From Eucalyptus grandis (Eukaryota > Streptophyta > Magnoliopsida > Myrtales > Myrtaceae): 64,000 bases of DNA. Each line of letters begins with the position of its first letter. The stretch's first letter is position 1. Location of the stretch: NCBI RefSeq assembly GCF_016545825.1, contig NC_052614.1, positions 26,127,669 to 26,191,668 of the forward strand, written 5' to 3'. Made by a program: the position numbers and the translations under genes. Under the pieces are notes generated by a model. That model saw only the letters and a program-made list of their open reading frames with translations, had not been told where the DNA came from and searched no databases. Shown in pieces: positions 1 to 11,092 of the stretch.

Positions 1-485
1 GCAAGGTGAAAGTCGGAAGCAATGGGCATGAAATTTCTATTTTGATTTTGTTGATTATATGGACACATAAAGAAGAAGACTTTATTTGATTAGAAAATAT
101 AAATGATTGCATCAAGTCCTTAATTATCACACCATAATAAATGCAGACTTAATGTGAATATAGATCGAAATAAAAGTTATGGTGTTGGGTCAAATAAAAT
201 TTCTCATATCCAAGCAGGAGAGAAAGAATCCAATTGAGAAAGGAATAGGGCCGACGGTTATCTTCAAAGTGATCACCATCTTGATTTGATGATGGCAAGC
301 ATCTAAATAATCATAATCTTAGCCATCGATTAGATCTATCAAAATGGATCAACTTATATTTGATGGGTTGAGTTGTAATATAGGTTAGTTATATTCATGA
401 ATGAGTTTAGAATGATAAGGTCTATAGTGTAATACTAGTTCACGACCTATTTAAACTCAATCCACCTCTATGATTCTCTCTTTAC

Positions 486-571
486 GGGGTAAGTACGCTA
501 ACAGTGCCAAAACTTGTGTACGGCACTCACTTTGGTGCCAAAAGTTTCAATCGGATCACTTAAGTGCCAAA
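486..571 (+). repeat. Left terminal inverted repeat of MULE
   Basis: It pairs with 1890-1975 on the opposite strand at about 92 percent identity by eye. The inner part repeats the phrases GTGCCAAAA and CACTTAAGTGCC, which also occur in the right end of the autonomous-type MULE near 19372. Confidence 0.85.
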
Positions 572-1077
572 TCGGAGGAAAAATGATCATTTTGGTGCCA
601 TCGGCGATAGATTCCGGCCAAAATGATTACGTGACATTTATAATTTTTTAAAAAATTTTACATGGCTTTTAAACGACGTCGTTTTCCGTCCTCTTTAAGA
701 AAACGACATTGTTTTGCCATCCTAAGTGGATGGCCTCACAAAAACGATGCCGCACAACTCACTAGGGGATTTTTTTTTTAGGGATTGAAATTAGGGTTTT
801 TTGTCCGATTCTCATCTAACGCCGACCTAGCTCGGTCGGTCGCTGTCTCTTGGCAACGTGAGGTTCGCACTTGAGTAAGACCATGGCCTTCGACTTGGCC
901 ACCAAGTGGCCGTCGTTTAGGTTGAGGTTGGGGTCGAAGCTGCAGTTGCCAAGCGCGGGGGCTGTCGAGGACGGCAACGGGCCCATCGCTGGTGAAAACG
1001 AAGGTGAGGGATGTGGGCAATTGAAGGGGGAGGAGGAGGGAAAACCATCATAATGTTTAAAACAACACCAAGGAGTG

Positions 1078-1700
1078 GCCGAGATTATTCAGTAGGTTGA
1101 ACCAGAACCGGTTGTCGTTGATGAAAATAGCGTCTAGATCCTTGTTGAAGAGCTCCCGCGGGATCGACCCGTCGAACTCCAGCATGACCCTCGGGAACTT
1201 CCCGTGAAACGGTTGTTGCTCAGATCCAGCTCAAAGAGTCACTTCAAGTTCCGAAACTTCTGCGGCATGCTGCCACAAAAGCGGTTGGAGTTGAGGTGGA
1301 AGAGCGCGAGGTCAGCGAGCAGGCCGAGCTCCTTGGGGTGGTACCCGATGATGTTGCTAGGTTGAGGTCGACGCCAGCGACGATGTAGACGCCGGGGGTC
1401 ATCGGGGGAGGGGGAGCAGAAGACGTTGGAGTAGCCGCAGACGTTAGGGCCGACCCGGTTGGCGATGAAGTTGTTGGGGTTAGAGAGGATGGCCTACTTC
1501 AAGGCCTGGAGGGCAACGTAGGCATTGCGGAGGCGTGGGTTCTCGAAGGAGGTGGAGGGTTTGACGGTGACTTGCTCGTCGCGGTCGCTGAACTCGTCGA
1601 GGTAGTGGAGGAGGTGGCGGTGCTTGGTGGCACCATGGCCGGTGGTAGAGAGGACAATAAGGGAGGAGAAGAGGATGAAGAGAGCAGCGGTGGCCGAGAT
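1078..1700 (-). pseudogene. Captured leucine-rich-repeat extensin (LRX-like) N-terminal fragment
   Basis: Read on the minus strand, the fragment runs from a hydrophobic signal-peptide-like stretch (ALFILFSSLIVLS) through HYLDEFSDRDEQVTV, SFENPRLRNAYVALQALK, a VGPNVCGYSNVFC stretch, then ELGLLADLALFHLNSNRFCG and LFELDLSNNRF, to FINDNRF. This is the order of the N-terminal half of plant LRX cell-wall proteins: signal peptide, cysteine-containing cap, LRRs. Stops (after ALK and after RNLK) and frame changes break it, so it cannot make protein. It lies wholly inside the MULE. A perfect 13-bp direct repeat TGGCCGAGATTAT lies at its two ends (1076-1088 and 1691-1703), possibly marking the capture junctions. 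There is no extensin domain. Confidence 0.75.
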
Positions 1701-1889
1701 TATCCGGAAAATTTAGGGTTTAGGGTTTTGAATTGGGGGAGAGACACCAAACAACGTCATTTTGTTGTTTAAATGTTGACTGTACTCTCCGGCGAGCCAC
1801 ATTAGCTTCAAAAATTAATAAAAAGTGCCACGTCAAATTTCCGGCCAACCAAATTAGCATTTGCATTGAAATGATCGTTTTTCAAAAGT

Positions 1890-1975
1890 TTTGGCACTTA
1901 AGTGATCCGATTGAAACTTTTGGCACCAAAATGAGCACCATACACAAGTTTTGGCACTGATAGTATACTTACCCC
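1890..1975 (-). repeat. Right terminal inverted repeat of MULE
   Basis: Reverse complement of 486-571 with few changes. It is followed directly by the second copy of the 10-bp target duplication. Confidence 0.85.
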
Positions 1976-2989
1976 CTCTCTTTACTTTCTTGTCTTTTAC
2001 TTGATCTCGCGCTCGCTCACTTCATGTTCTCATCTTAGTTTAAGTACGAGTTTTTCTAGATTGGATTAACTATAGAAGTGTTTTAATAATGTATAGAAAT
2101 TAGTAAAAAGAAAATTAAATAGGTCATTTTGGGTCAAATAATTTTCAACCTAACCTAATCTACCAATTTGATAGATCTATTGTCGACCATATTGTAGTTT
2201 TGTTTATTATCTTAATGCTGAACACTTCAAATTCTCTTAAAGGTATAGGACAAAATTGGCCATGATTATTATTTTTTTGGTAATTTTCCCTATAATTAGC
2301 TGTCAATGTATATTTCAAATTCCTCAACAAAAAAAAAAATTATCGGTTAGTTCAATTTATTTTCTGACAGTTTTTAATTATCTAGTAGTTATCTTGTCTT
2401 TTAGCTCTTATCTATTAGTTTATTGCTGTTTAGAACTTGATTTCTAATGTTAGAATTCAAAAGTTTTTTAAGCATCTAATCACTCAAGAGGAATTTGCCA
2501 CATGAACTTATAAAGCAAATTTAGTTGGCAAAGTATGTATAGTATTTAACAATAGAAAGAATAAGAAAAGTCTTTGGACCACTAACGGGATTAATTTAGT
2601 AAATGATCCAAAGAGTTATGATGATGCTAAGTCTAGAATCAATGCACATAATAGAAAATGGCAATGTATGTTGAGATTAGAAGTGAGCATAATTTAATGG
2701 TAGAAGAGAGAATTAGAGAACTAGGGGAATCGTTCTAATTCCAAGTTTTGGATGACTCGGTCCAATTCCTAATTCCTTATTGTTTTAAACATGTATTATG
2801 CAGTTTGATTCTCGAGCAAGAATCGAATCGAACTGGACTAGGAATTAAGAACTGAAGAACTAGATCAGGAATCTATGAAACCCTAAAATGGAAATCGGCA
2901 TATCCAAACATGGTGAGACTTGGACCTAGTGAATGAAAAGAAACCCTTCCTCTCCGAGCATGACTCCTCTTTGGCTTTTTCAAGCAATA

Positions 2990-3080
2990 GTACATCACAA
3001 GTGTCAAAACTTAGTATGGGTAGACATTTAAGTGCCAAAATTTTCAAAAAGGTACATTTAAGTATCACTTAAAAAAAAAA
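2990..3080. repeat. MULE-end-like sequence
   Basis: AAGTGTCAAAACTTAGTATGG followed by repeated ATTTAAGTGCCAAAA phrases resembles the terminal repeats of the two MULEs in this window. The matching stretch in duplication copy 2 (about 52568-52772) has an additional inverted arm. I cannot define a complete element here. Confidence 0.35.
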
Positions 3081-4000
3081 AAATTGGATACTTAATTGCG
3101 AAGTCTGACGAGGCTAGTTAGAAACCCGATGTGGCATTATTTTAAAAATAAAACCGATCTATGTAGCTCGTTGGAAATTCACATGGCACTAATGTGGCTA
3201 GCTTGTGCCTTCAAATTTGAATTTAAATATAAATATTAATTAAATTAAATTGGAAAAAACCAAAAAAAAAAAAAGTAGCACGTAGTTTTGGGAGCCCTTG
3301 GCCCCTCCAGGTGAGGGTTGCCTCTACGAGAGGGCCAACTAGCCCTCACACCAGTTTTGGGCAAGGGCTTGCAGGCCCTTACCTACGATTTGCCAAGGTC
3401 GATGGCCACTGGCTAGGGCCTAGCAACCTAGGCCCTTTCCAACGATAATGGGGTGGCGGCAGTGGCAATGCAAAACCTATTGCTTGTTTGGCATTGTTGA
3501 CACCTAATTTTTAGTTGACATATCATTAAAACATAAAAAAAAATCAAGATTTAGGTTTCTAATCGAGACGGAACCGTATCTCTTGACAAAAAAAAAAAAA
3601 GTCTTTTTCATTTCTTTCTTTACATTGTCGTTTTTAAGCAGTTTTTAGCTTGTTTTCAAGAACAACCCGAAAGTCAAACCGTTGACTTTTAGGTTGACTT
3701 TTGGTCAACCCTTGACCAAAAGTCAACCTCGGGTCAAAAATTGACTTTTTGCCCAAAAAAATTTCTACTTAGCTTTTATTTCACTTTTTTCAAATCAATT
3801 TCTTGAAAATTCAAAATTTGATAAAAAAATCAACATTTTAGGAAAAGTCAACTAAGGCCGTGACAAAATTTCTAAAACATAAATTGATTTCGCCAAAAAT
3901 CAATTTCTTAATTTCTATTCCCCGGATAAGTTTCTGAGCAAAGAAACCCGTCTGATAACGACTCAAAATTTCTATTTCCAGGAATATAAATTGATTAGAT

Positions 4001-4100
4001 AACAACATACGAAATCCTCAAATACAAAATAATAGTCAAAATAATACTAAAACAACATAGGAAATCCTCAAATATAAAATAATAGTTGAAATAATACTAA
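4001..4100 (+). repeat. 50-bp tandem duplication
   Basis: Two consecutive 50-bp units, each starting AACAACATA.GAAATCCTCA, differ at four or so positions. They lie in AT-rich LTR-like sequence. Confidence 0.85.
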
Positions 4101-6477
4101 TACATTACAAAATTTGAAAAAAAAAATTCATGGAATTTCCGGCATATTGTTATCCATTGCCATTTTATTAGCAATTGTTTTCCTAAGCGTATTTATTTGG
4201 TTTCCCTCCTCGGTCAATGTATTGTTTGCAAGCTCATCCTGCGTAAGTTCAAACAAGTATTGCGGAAGCATGAATATAGGTGCCATCAATGGTGCCTATA
4301 TAACATTGTCATTTTATAAAAAACTAGTATTATACAAGATTATCAACAAAATAAAATTAATAATGTAAAGGAATATAAAGAATTCTACCTTAAAGTAACA
4401 TTTATGGTTAGGAACCAATCGGGGGAATGTCAATTTATTTTGATTCTCGAATTGAATCAGTTCAGTTGCTCATCCATAATTTCTTTATTGTTGCTCAATG
4501 AACCTTTAATGGCTCTTGCATAGCAAAGAGAGCTCTTGAATCTCTTGCCTTCGAATTAAAATTCAAGATTGTGTAACAATCTAATTATTTTGATTTTGCA
4601 AGAATTTTGAATCCTTAAAAAATAAGGTTAAATTTCTAGGCACTTTTTTATTCATCTATTACGTAAGAACTTTTCTTCAACTGGCATGTGCGTGCCTTTT
4701 CTAGGAGGAAAGAGCCCCATTGTTTTTAAGTAAGCATTTAAGAACTTTGGTCATTTTTTTTGAAAATTGGGGACCCATTCAATTGCCTTTCATCCTAAAG
4801 AGGAAGTTATAAAAAAAAATGCAAAAAAAAAAAATGCAAAAAAAAAAAAAACACAAGCAAAATAAGAAAAAGAAATTAACAATAATTTGTGAAGTTGTGG
4901 TTATAAGTAAATTAAGTTAGCAAGAAAGCATAAGGTTCTTTTATATGGTTTGATTTCAATTTCTGAAATTAGAAACCTGAGAAGTTAAAAATTTCAGCTT
5001 CCGATTTCTTCAATTTATCTATTTTTGGAATAGAAATCTGTTTCATAAATAGAAAAATCAAATTTTAGTTAAAACGGATTCATTCCAAACTAAACGATTG
5101 ACTTTTGGTCAAACATTTGACATTTGACAAAAAAAAAAAAAAAAAAAAAAAATGCACAAATATATTTCTTTTAATGCCAATTTGACTTTTGTGTAAAAAA
5201 TTTCACAAAATTCGATTAAGAACCTTAATTTCTAAATTTTTTAGTTTTAGGTTTTAAATCAACCAAAAATGAAATTAATTTTATTCTAGTCATAATTAGG
5301 TGTAGTTCTTTCTTTGACATTTGGTTTAGGGATTATTTGAAATCTGTTTGAGCATTCAATTTCGTGATTTACTGAGTTAAAATACAAATTTCCATTTTAA
5401 GCCATAATTAGGGGACCAAAATCGATCCTTCATAACTTGTGAATGGACAATTATTTCTCACTCATTTTCTTAAGATAAGTCCAAATTCGAGATTGTTTTG
5501 TGAAATTCACACAAAAACTCATCAATTTGAAGAATTTTATCATCCCAAGCATTATAAAGTCAAGAAATTAAGCTTCAATTGACAAAATTTGAATTGACCC
5601 ATTCATGACTATGGTTTAATTTCATAAATCTAGATCCAATTTTAATATTAGGCCTAGATGCATTTTTGACCTAAGCTCGAGCACTTTAATTTAGGGTCAA
5701 TTTGAATGTGGTAAGTGATCTTACCTATGCGTAGCTCATTAGATAGGGCAATTGTGACACTAATTGAGTTTAATTTTAGTTAATTTGCAATTTTGCCCAT
5801 TGAATTGCAAATTTTACCATTTTTTTACCATTTTAGCCCTTTAGGCCCAATTCAAAGCACCCATGGTTTCAACTCATTTTTTTCCACGATCATCATTCAA
5901 TTAGGTCAATAAAGACCCCTAGATCACATTCATAAGGTTTGATTAGCTTAATTGTATCTTAATTGGTCCATTTCTTCATAAAAAAAGGATAAAATTCCTT
6001 TTCAATAGGTCCTTTAGGGGTCAAATTGCATAAATTTTTGACCCACAAGGGTCCCAAGTGGACAAAACACCAGGAATTTGACCAAATCGGTCAAGAATTG
6101 GTCAAAATCCGGCCAAACCAGACCAAACTGGTCCGGCAGGTTTGAGTAGCCGCCGGCGGGATTGGTCGGTTCAAGCCCTTTCCGGCCGATTCTTGGCCTC
6201 TAGCCATCGGTTTTGGAATCGTCTCACTCCCAATTTCACTTATACACCTTCAATTTCCCAAACATTTATAAATTGGTCATTGAATTTCGTCAAATTGCAA
6301 ATTAACCCATAATTAGACATTTTGACATAATTCTTGATTTTGGATGGATTTTTTTGCAAATCAAACCCACTAAATCAATTACTTGACACCTCAAGCCTTC
6401 AAAATGGATTTTTGACCGTTGGATCGAGATTTTGGTCATAGGGTCAAACCGACGGCCAAAATTGCTTAATGTGTGAG

Positions 6478-6485
6478 TATATAAG
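6478..6485 (+). promoter_or_regulatory. TATA-like box of LTR-type promoter
   Basis: TATATAAG is followed 50-140 bp downstream by a CT-rich stretch with a (TC)n run, the usual arrangement of plant LTR or gene leaders. Assignment as a promoter is inference. Confidence 0.35.
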
Positions 6486-7587
6486 TGAAATCTCTTTTAT
6501 GTTCAAAAGAAGGGGCTTTATTTGCACGAATTTTTTCTCTCTCCTCAGCCTCCCTCTCTCATTTCTCCCTCCAAAACCCTACCCAAACAGCTCAATCTCT
6601 CTCTCTCTCTCTCTCTAAGTTTTAGTTCATCTCTTGGACTGATTCTTCATTTTTTTCTTGAGTTGGTGGTTCGATTGATCCCGATCCAAGCCGTAGTGAC
6701 TTGATTTACGTTCTTGGAGTCCCTATCATGATCTGGTGATTTGATCTAACTAATTGTGATAGAAACCAACGAAAATTGCAAAAAGGTAACGATTCAAAAC
6801 TCGAATCCAATGAAGCGAGATCGAGTTAGTCGATCGGGGCTAGGATTCAAGATTATGAGCTTTTACATGTTTAAGATTGATGAGTATGAATGCTGCAATG
6901 AGTTGTTGATGATTTGAATGATGATTGTGATTTTAAGCCTAATTTGTGATTTTCGTAGGCGTGTATATAGGTTATTATTTTGGCCAAAACGAGGTCCGAA
7001 ACGACATCGTTTTAGCTCAAGTCCTCTTAGGATTAAATAGTAGACATCCCGAGCTTTGAAATCAATATGTCGCATGTCCAAAATGACCATCGTTTGGCCC
7101 TCCAAAAATACCTCCAAAGATTAACGATTCTGCAGTAGTTTAGGTTTTTTTTATTTTTTATCTTTTTTCATGTTATGATCTGGTTTCGCCTTCTGACTTT
7201 GTTATTTTTGTGCCGACTTTCATGATCATTTTTTGAGAAAATTTTCTTCATGAGTTTTGTTCCAAATCATGTCGTACATCTTTTGTAATTTTTTTTTTTT
7301 TTTATGATTTTTGGATGTGTTCAACTAGGTAAGATCTACTTAGATCTAGGCTTCGGTCAATCTGTTTCATATCGATCTCTGTTTTTGCTATTTTTGTGTT
7401 GAGTTTTGGAAAAATTATTCTTCAAGAAAGTTGCTTGTACAAGTGTTGTGCATCTTTGTATTTTTTTCAAAATTTTTGGACATGATTGGTTAGGTCAAAA
7501 TTGCTTAGATCTAGACATAGGTCAGTCTGTCCTGTATTAGTTCGAGATTTGTTTTAGTGAATCTTTGTTTTTGCTATTTTTTTGGTT

Positions 7588-8110
7588 CAGCAGTTAGTTG
7601 ACGTCGTCAAAGTCATTCAAAAATGGCTCAAGACTGCCCAGAGTTGTCAGAAGAGCTATGCAAATAAGCGGCGTAGACCATTGGAGTTCCAAGTAGGTGA
7701 ACATGTATTCCTCATAGTGTCACTATGAGAGGTACTTCACGTTTTAGCAAGAAATGAAAGCTAAGCCCGAGGTATGTTGGCCCCTTTGAAATTTTGGAGT
7801 GAATTGGGACTTTGGCGTATCGTCTTGCATTGCCATCGAGACTTGCTCAAGTGCATGACGTCTTCCACGTGTCGATATTGAGGAAGTATGAACCTGATCC
7901 AACCCACATGCTGAATTTTGAGTAAATAGACGTGGACAAGAGAGTGTCGTACATGGAGAGACCAATTCGGATAATCGATCGAAAAGAGCAAATGCTAAGT
8001 AATAAGACGATTCTTTTGGTTAAAGTGGTCTAGCAACACCACAGAATGAAGAGAGCCACGTGGGAAAGCGAAGAGTCGATGAGACGTCAACACCTTCACC
8101 TTTTTTAGGA
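7588..8110 (+). pseudogene. Ty3/gypsy pol C-terminus (integrase tail and chromodomain-like region), decayed
   Basis: Across three frames the stretch reads KTAQSCQKSYANKRRRPLEFQVGEHVF, then SPRYVGPFEILE, LAYRLALPSRLAQVHDVFHV, SILRKYEPDPTHMLNFE, PIRIIDRKEQ and finally KRATWESEES. This is the conserved end of plant chromovirus-type gypsy polyproteins: integrase C-terminal GPF/Y module followed by the chromodomain-like tail. Several frameshifts and in-frame stops (after EILE, after NFE) disable it. It lies about 55 bp before the 3' LTR at 8165, the expected position. The upstream gag, protease, RT and integrase core are missing. Confidence 0.85.
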
Positions 8111-8980
8111 AGGATTGTAGTGGTTCAAATTTCGAGGACGAAATTTTTGTACAATGGGAAGAGTTGTGATATCCCGAAATTTGGCCATATTTCAAAATAT
8201 ATTAAATGGTTATTTCATCAACACGCTTATGGTTATTTTATTCTGAATTGATCACTCACGAGTTAACTAATTTATTAGGTTATGCCATAAAGGGTTAAAA
8301 CGCGAAAGACTAGAGAATTTGATCGGAAATCGACCGCTCGACCATAAGGATCGACAATGGTCAATACTACGCTGTATAAATTAATTAGCAAATGGATATA
8401 AATCGATTCGACGGAAGTACGTAGTTGGTTCGCGAGTGATTCTGCCCAATTACAATATTCGCGTCGAATGATAATAAATCGATTTTCTATTGATATTATA
8501 TTCAGGATACGTAATTGAATCCTCGTGATTACATGACAACCGAGGGTCGCCTACAATTTGAAGATGCACAAACGTTGGTTGAAAATTATCGACCATGGGT
8601 TAAACGCGCGAAAACCCCTAAAAGCTACCCATGATAGATTATGTCACACTAAAGTCGCGTTCGATCGATTTTAACCACAAAATTTAATTCAATTTCGAGT
8701 ATTGAACTTTCGAGCACGTCGCAATTTAATTATTGGATGTCGTCTCATCTTTCGTCAAATTTTCGACCAGTCTGAATTTTTTTTTTCAAAAAAAGGATTC
8801 TCGGACAAAAAGAAAAAGGAAATGAAATTCGGATGAAGAAGCAAATTGGGAATTTGCTGCCCAAAAAGCCTTATTTTTGAGAAATTAGAGCTAAAGAAGA
8901 TAATTAGGAGACTAAGGATAAGATTAGAAAACTTTTGAGGCATATGTGATGATGGTTTTTGGGATATTTTCCTAAATCTC

Positions 8981-9420
8981 TTGTTTGCTTTATTCATTTT
9001 CTCTCTCTCCCACTCTTCTTCTCTCTTTCTCTCTTCTCGCCTCCCCCACGCCATTTCCCTTTATTTTCTTGCTGCAGCCGACGGTTCCTCCCTCCATCTC
9101 CTCTCTTTTCTCTTCCACTCTTCCTCCTCCTTCATTTCTATTTCATCCTCATTCATTTTCTTTTCACCCCTTCCACCACCACCATCAGCCCCCATCTATC
9201 AGCACCACCCCAGCACCATCTTCTTCAATCCTTCACCATCCTCCACCGCCAGCATTATCCCCATCACCACCGTCACCTTGGCCGCACCACCATCACCACC
9301 TCACCACCGCCGACACCACCAAGCAACCACCACCGCCAGCTCTAACCACCAAGTAGCCACCACCGCCAGCTCCAACCACTAGCACCTCCACCGTCCATCA
9401 CCACATCCGCCAGTAGCTCC
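8981..9420 (+). repeat. CT-rich then CCACCA-rich low-complexity stretch in LTR
   Basis: A (CT)n-rich leader passes into repeated CCACCACCGCCAGCTC phrases. It opens three overlapping frames of 123-133 codons rich in Ser, Pro and His. These are composition artefacts and I do not call them genes. Confidence 0.7.
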
Positions 9421-10730
9421 TCCATGCCACCATCATCCCACCGCCCCCATCACCATCATTTTGCCGCTGCCCGCTCATGCCGTCCATCACCTCCACCGCA
9501 GCCACCATAAAGCCAAGCCACTCTAGGTGGCCGAGAACTTGAGGGGCTGACACGGCCACCGTCGAGCCTCCGTTCAAGCTGTGAGCGTCACACTCTTGAC
9601 ACCGTCGCGTCACGCCGTTGCCGCAAGCTAGCCGCTGTCGAAAACCCATGAGTTGATTTTCTAATCTTGGATTAGATCGTTAATTGCATTTAGGGGTGGT
9701 TAGATTGGTGCTAATGAGGGTTTGTCTTAGTTAAGCTTAGTTTAGTTTTAATTGCGATTAACAATGGTTTGGGTTAAATTAAATTGCGATTAGTGTAAAT
9801 AATTTTGATTAGTCTAATTAATCATGTTTAGATTAATTAATTGTGTTTAGCTTTATTAATCGTAATTTATTTAATTAATCACAATTTGCGTAATATTGTG
9901 ATTTTGATTGTTTGCACATACGATATTATGTGGTTGATTGCTCTATGGTAAGTTTCGATTATTATTACAAAAGACGGTTTTATAGGCAATTAAATAGAAA
10001 AATGTGAGGTGTCGGGTTTGGACACCAAATTTTATGTGCTCAATAAAATAATGGGTTTTAAAATAGAAGTGTGCAAAGTTTGACGAGTTGATTTTAAATA
10101 CGTGACCCCGTATAAGTTTATTTCAGGAGTTTTAAAGAAAAAAAAAGGGGGATTGCCAAGTTTATTATTTGGAAATGAAGTATTGTGTTCTTGGCTAAAT
10201 AACGACAATAAAAGTTGGCTTGATTGATGATGTGCTTGAGTGGTCACATAATTGAACCAGTCACCCAATGGGAGTTTGGGGGCGATGCCCGATTTTATCG
10301 GATGCTTGGTAGGGGTCTAATGCCGAGTCGCGGTTGAGGCCGGACCGAAACTCCTTTATGGAATGCCGTTTAGGCAAGGTTCCTAGATGATGTCGTGCCC
10401 GATGGGGTGGGATGATGCCTGGTCATGTCGGAAGACCGCCAACACTTGTGTTGGCTGTAGCTCGAGGGGTCGTAATAATTGGAACACGTGTATCGACAAT
10501 GCATATGAAATTCTAGTATGTGTTATGATTGTTATTTATGCACATTACACTATTATTGTTGAGCAAGACGTGCTAATATACACGGGCGTGCCGAGGCGAG
10601 GTGAGTTTATGTGTGGTGCGTGCTTAGGTTGCCTTTGAGGCGAATTCGTGTCCTAATCGAGGCTTAGGGATTTAACTCGCTGCGATTTTATCTCACACCG
10701 TCGTTGTCAAACATTTTTCAGGTTCGTAGT

Positions 10731-11092
10731 ATGGAGTGTCACCTTGTACGTTTCGGGGTTACTTGGGACATGGAGGTAGAGACTACTCTATATCCTATCC
10801 CTGGGACTACCGTACTCGCGAGCTGGTAGTTACGACCATATGGGTAGACGAGGGGTTTGTACATGTGGTGCCCCACTGCTTCAAGTGGTTTATTAGGGAG
10901 GTGAACAGTGGACGGGAGGGTCCCCTCCATGGTTTTGATGGACCGCTCGTTGGACACGTGGAAGGGCCCGCAAGTGACCCCATGGATATCGACATCCCTA
11001 ATGGTGTCATTGTGGATCCAAATTCCAATCCAGATGGACTCGAGGAGCCGTACCCACCTGACTACGTGCCCAACTTTGCGCCTGGGAACTAG
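10731..11092 (+). pseudogene. Conserved ORF embedded in gypsy LTR, copy 1
   Basis: An ATG at 10731 opens a frame reading RFGVTWDMEVETTLYPIPG. After a frame change near 10810-10830 the second frame reads TTIWVDEGFVHVVPH and then GPLHGFDGP, ending in an acidic, Pro-rich tail and a stop at 11090-11092. The same pattern occurs at the same relative place in two other LTRs (13781-14056 and 28062-28412, both minus strand). The ORF follows TTTTTCAG at 10715-10722, a good splice-acceptor-like site, so it may be a downstream exon of the LTR transcript. I do not recognise the protein. This copy keeps the Trp codon that is a stop in the other two. Function unknown. Confidence 0.5.

Larger units (their letters stand above)
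486..1975. mobile_element. Pack-MULE-like Mutator element, non-autonomous
   Basis: The element is bounded by terminal inverted repeats of about 86 bp (486-571 and 1890-1975), both beginning GGGGTAAGTA on their own strand and differing at about seven positions. It is flanked by a perfect 10-bp target duplication CTCTCTTTAC (476-485 and 1976-1985). Long TIRs and 9-11 bp duplications are the hallmark of Mutator-like elements. The second copy of the surrounding duplication (near 51586-51600) lacks the element and has one copy of the target region, which confirms the insertion. It encodes no transposase. Its cargo is a broken fragment of a leucine-rich-repeat extensin gene, which makes it Pack-MULE-like. 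Confidence 0.88.
1..3494. repeat. Segmental duplication, copy 1
   Basis: This block matches about 51084-53200 in the same orientation, over the reading GAAAGT.GGAAGCAATGGGC at its start through a GC-richer tail ending CCTATTG.TCGTTTGGC. Identity is high by eye, with small indels. Copy 1 differs by the 1.49 kb insertion at 486-1975, and its end is cut by an LTR-like sequence beginning at 3495. Copy 2 lies downstream of small gene C, so copy 1 may lie downstream of another member of that gene array outside the window; this is inference. I see no host coding region in it. Confidence 0.8.
3495..7587 (+). mobile_element. Partial LTR-retrotransposon block (TGTTGACACC type)
   Basis: It begins TGTTGACACCTAATTTTT exactly where the segmental duplication is interrupted. 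Two other elements in the window (47564-50905 and 53586-55868, the latter reversed) begin the same way. The block contains a TATA-like box (6478-6485) followed by a CT-rich leader, as in an LTR promoter. I see no matching 3' end of the family (TCGCGACA) and no gag or pol, so the right boundary is a guess set by the start of the next fragment. The ORF at 4114-4368 and others inside show no recognisable domain. Confidence 0.5.

Noticed and set aside
4114..4368. 84-codon ORF with a hydrophobic N-terminal segment
   Set aside because: Lies in AT-rich LTR-like sequence. The hydrophobic run is explained by T-rich composition; no homologue recognised.
8959..9382. Three overlapping plus-strand ORFs of 123-133 codons
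   Set aside because: Ser/Pro/His-rich in every frame because the DNA is CT- then CCACCA-rich. They lie inside an LTR and have no domain.
10387..10638. 83-codon Cys-containing ORF in the forward LTR
   Set aside because: I could not find the same frame in the two other LTRs, unlike the conserved ORF just downstream.
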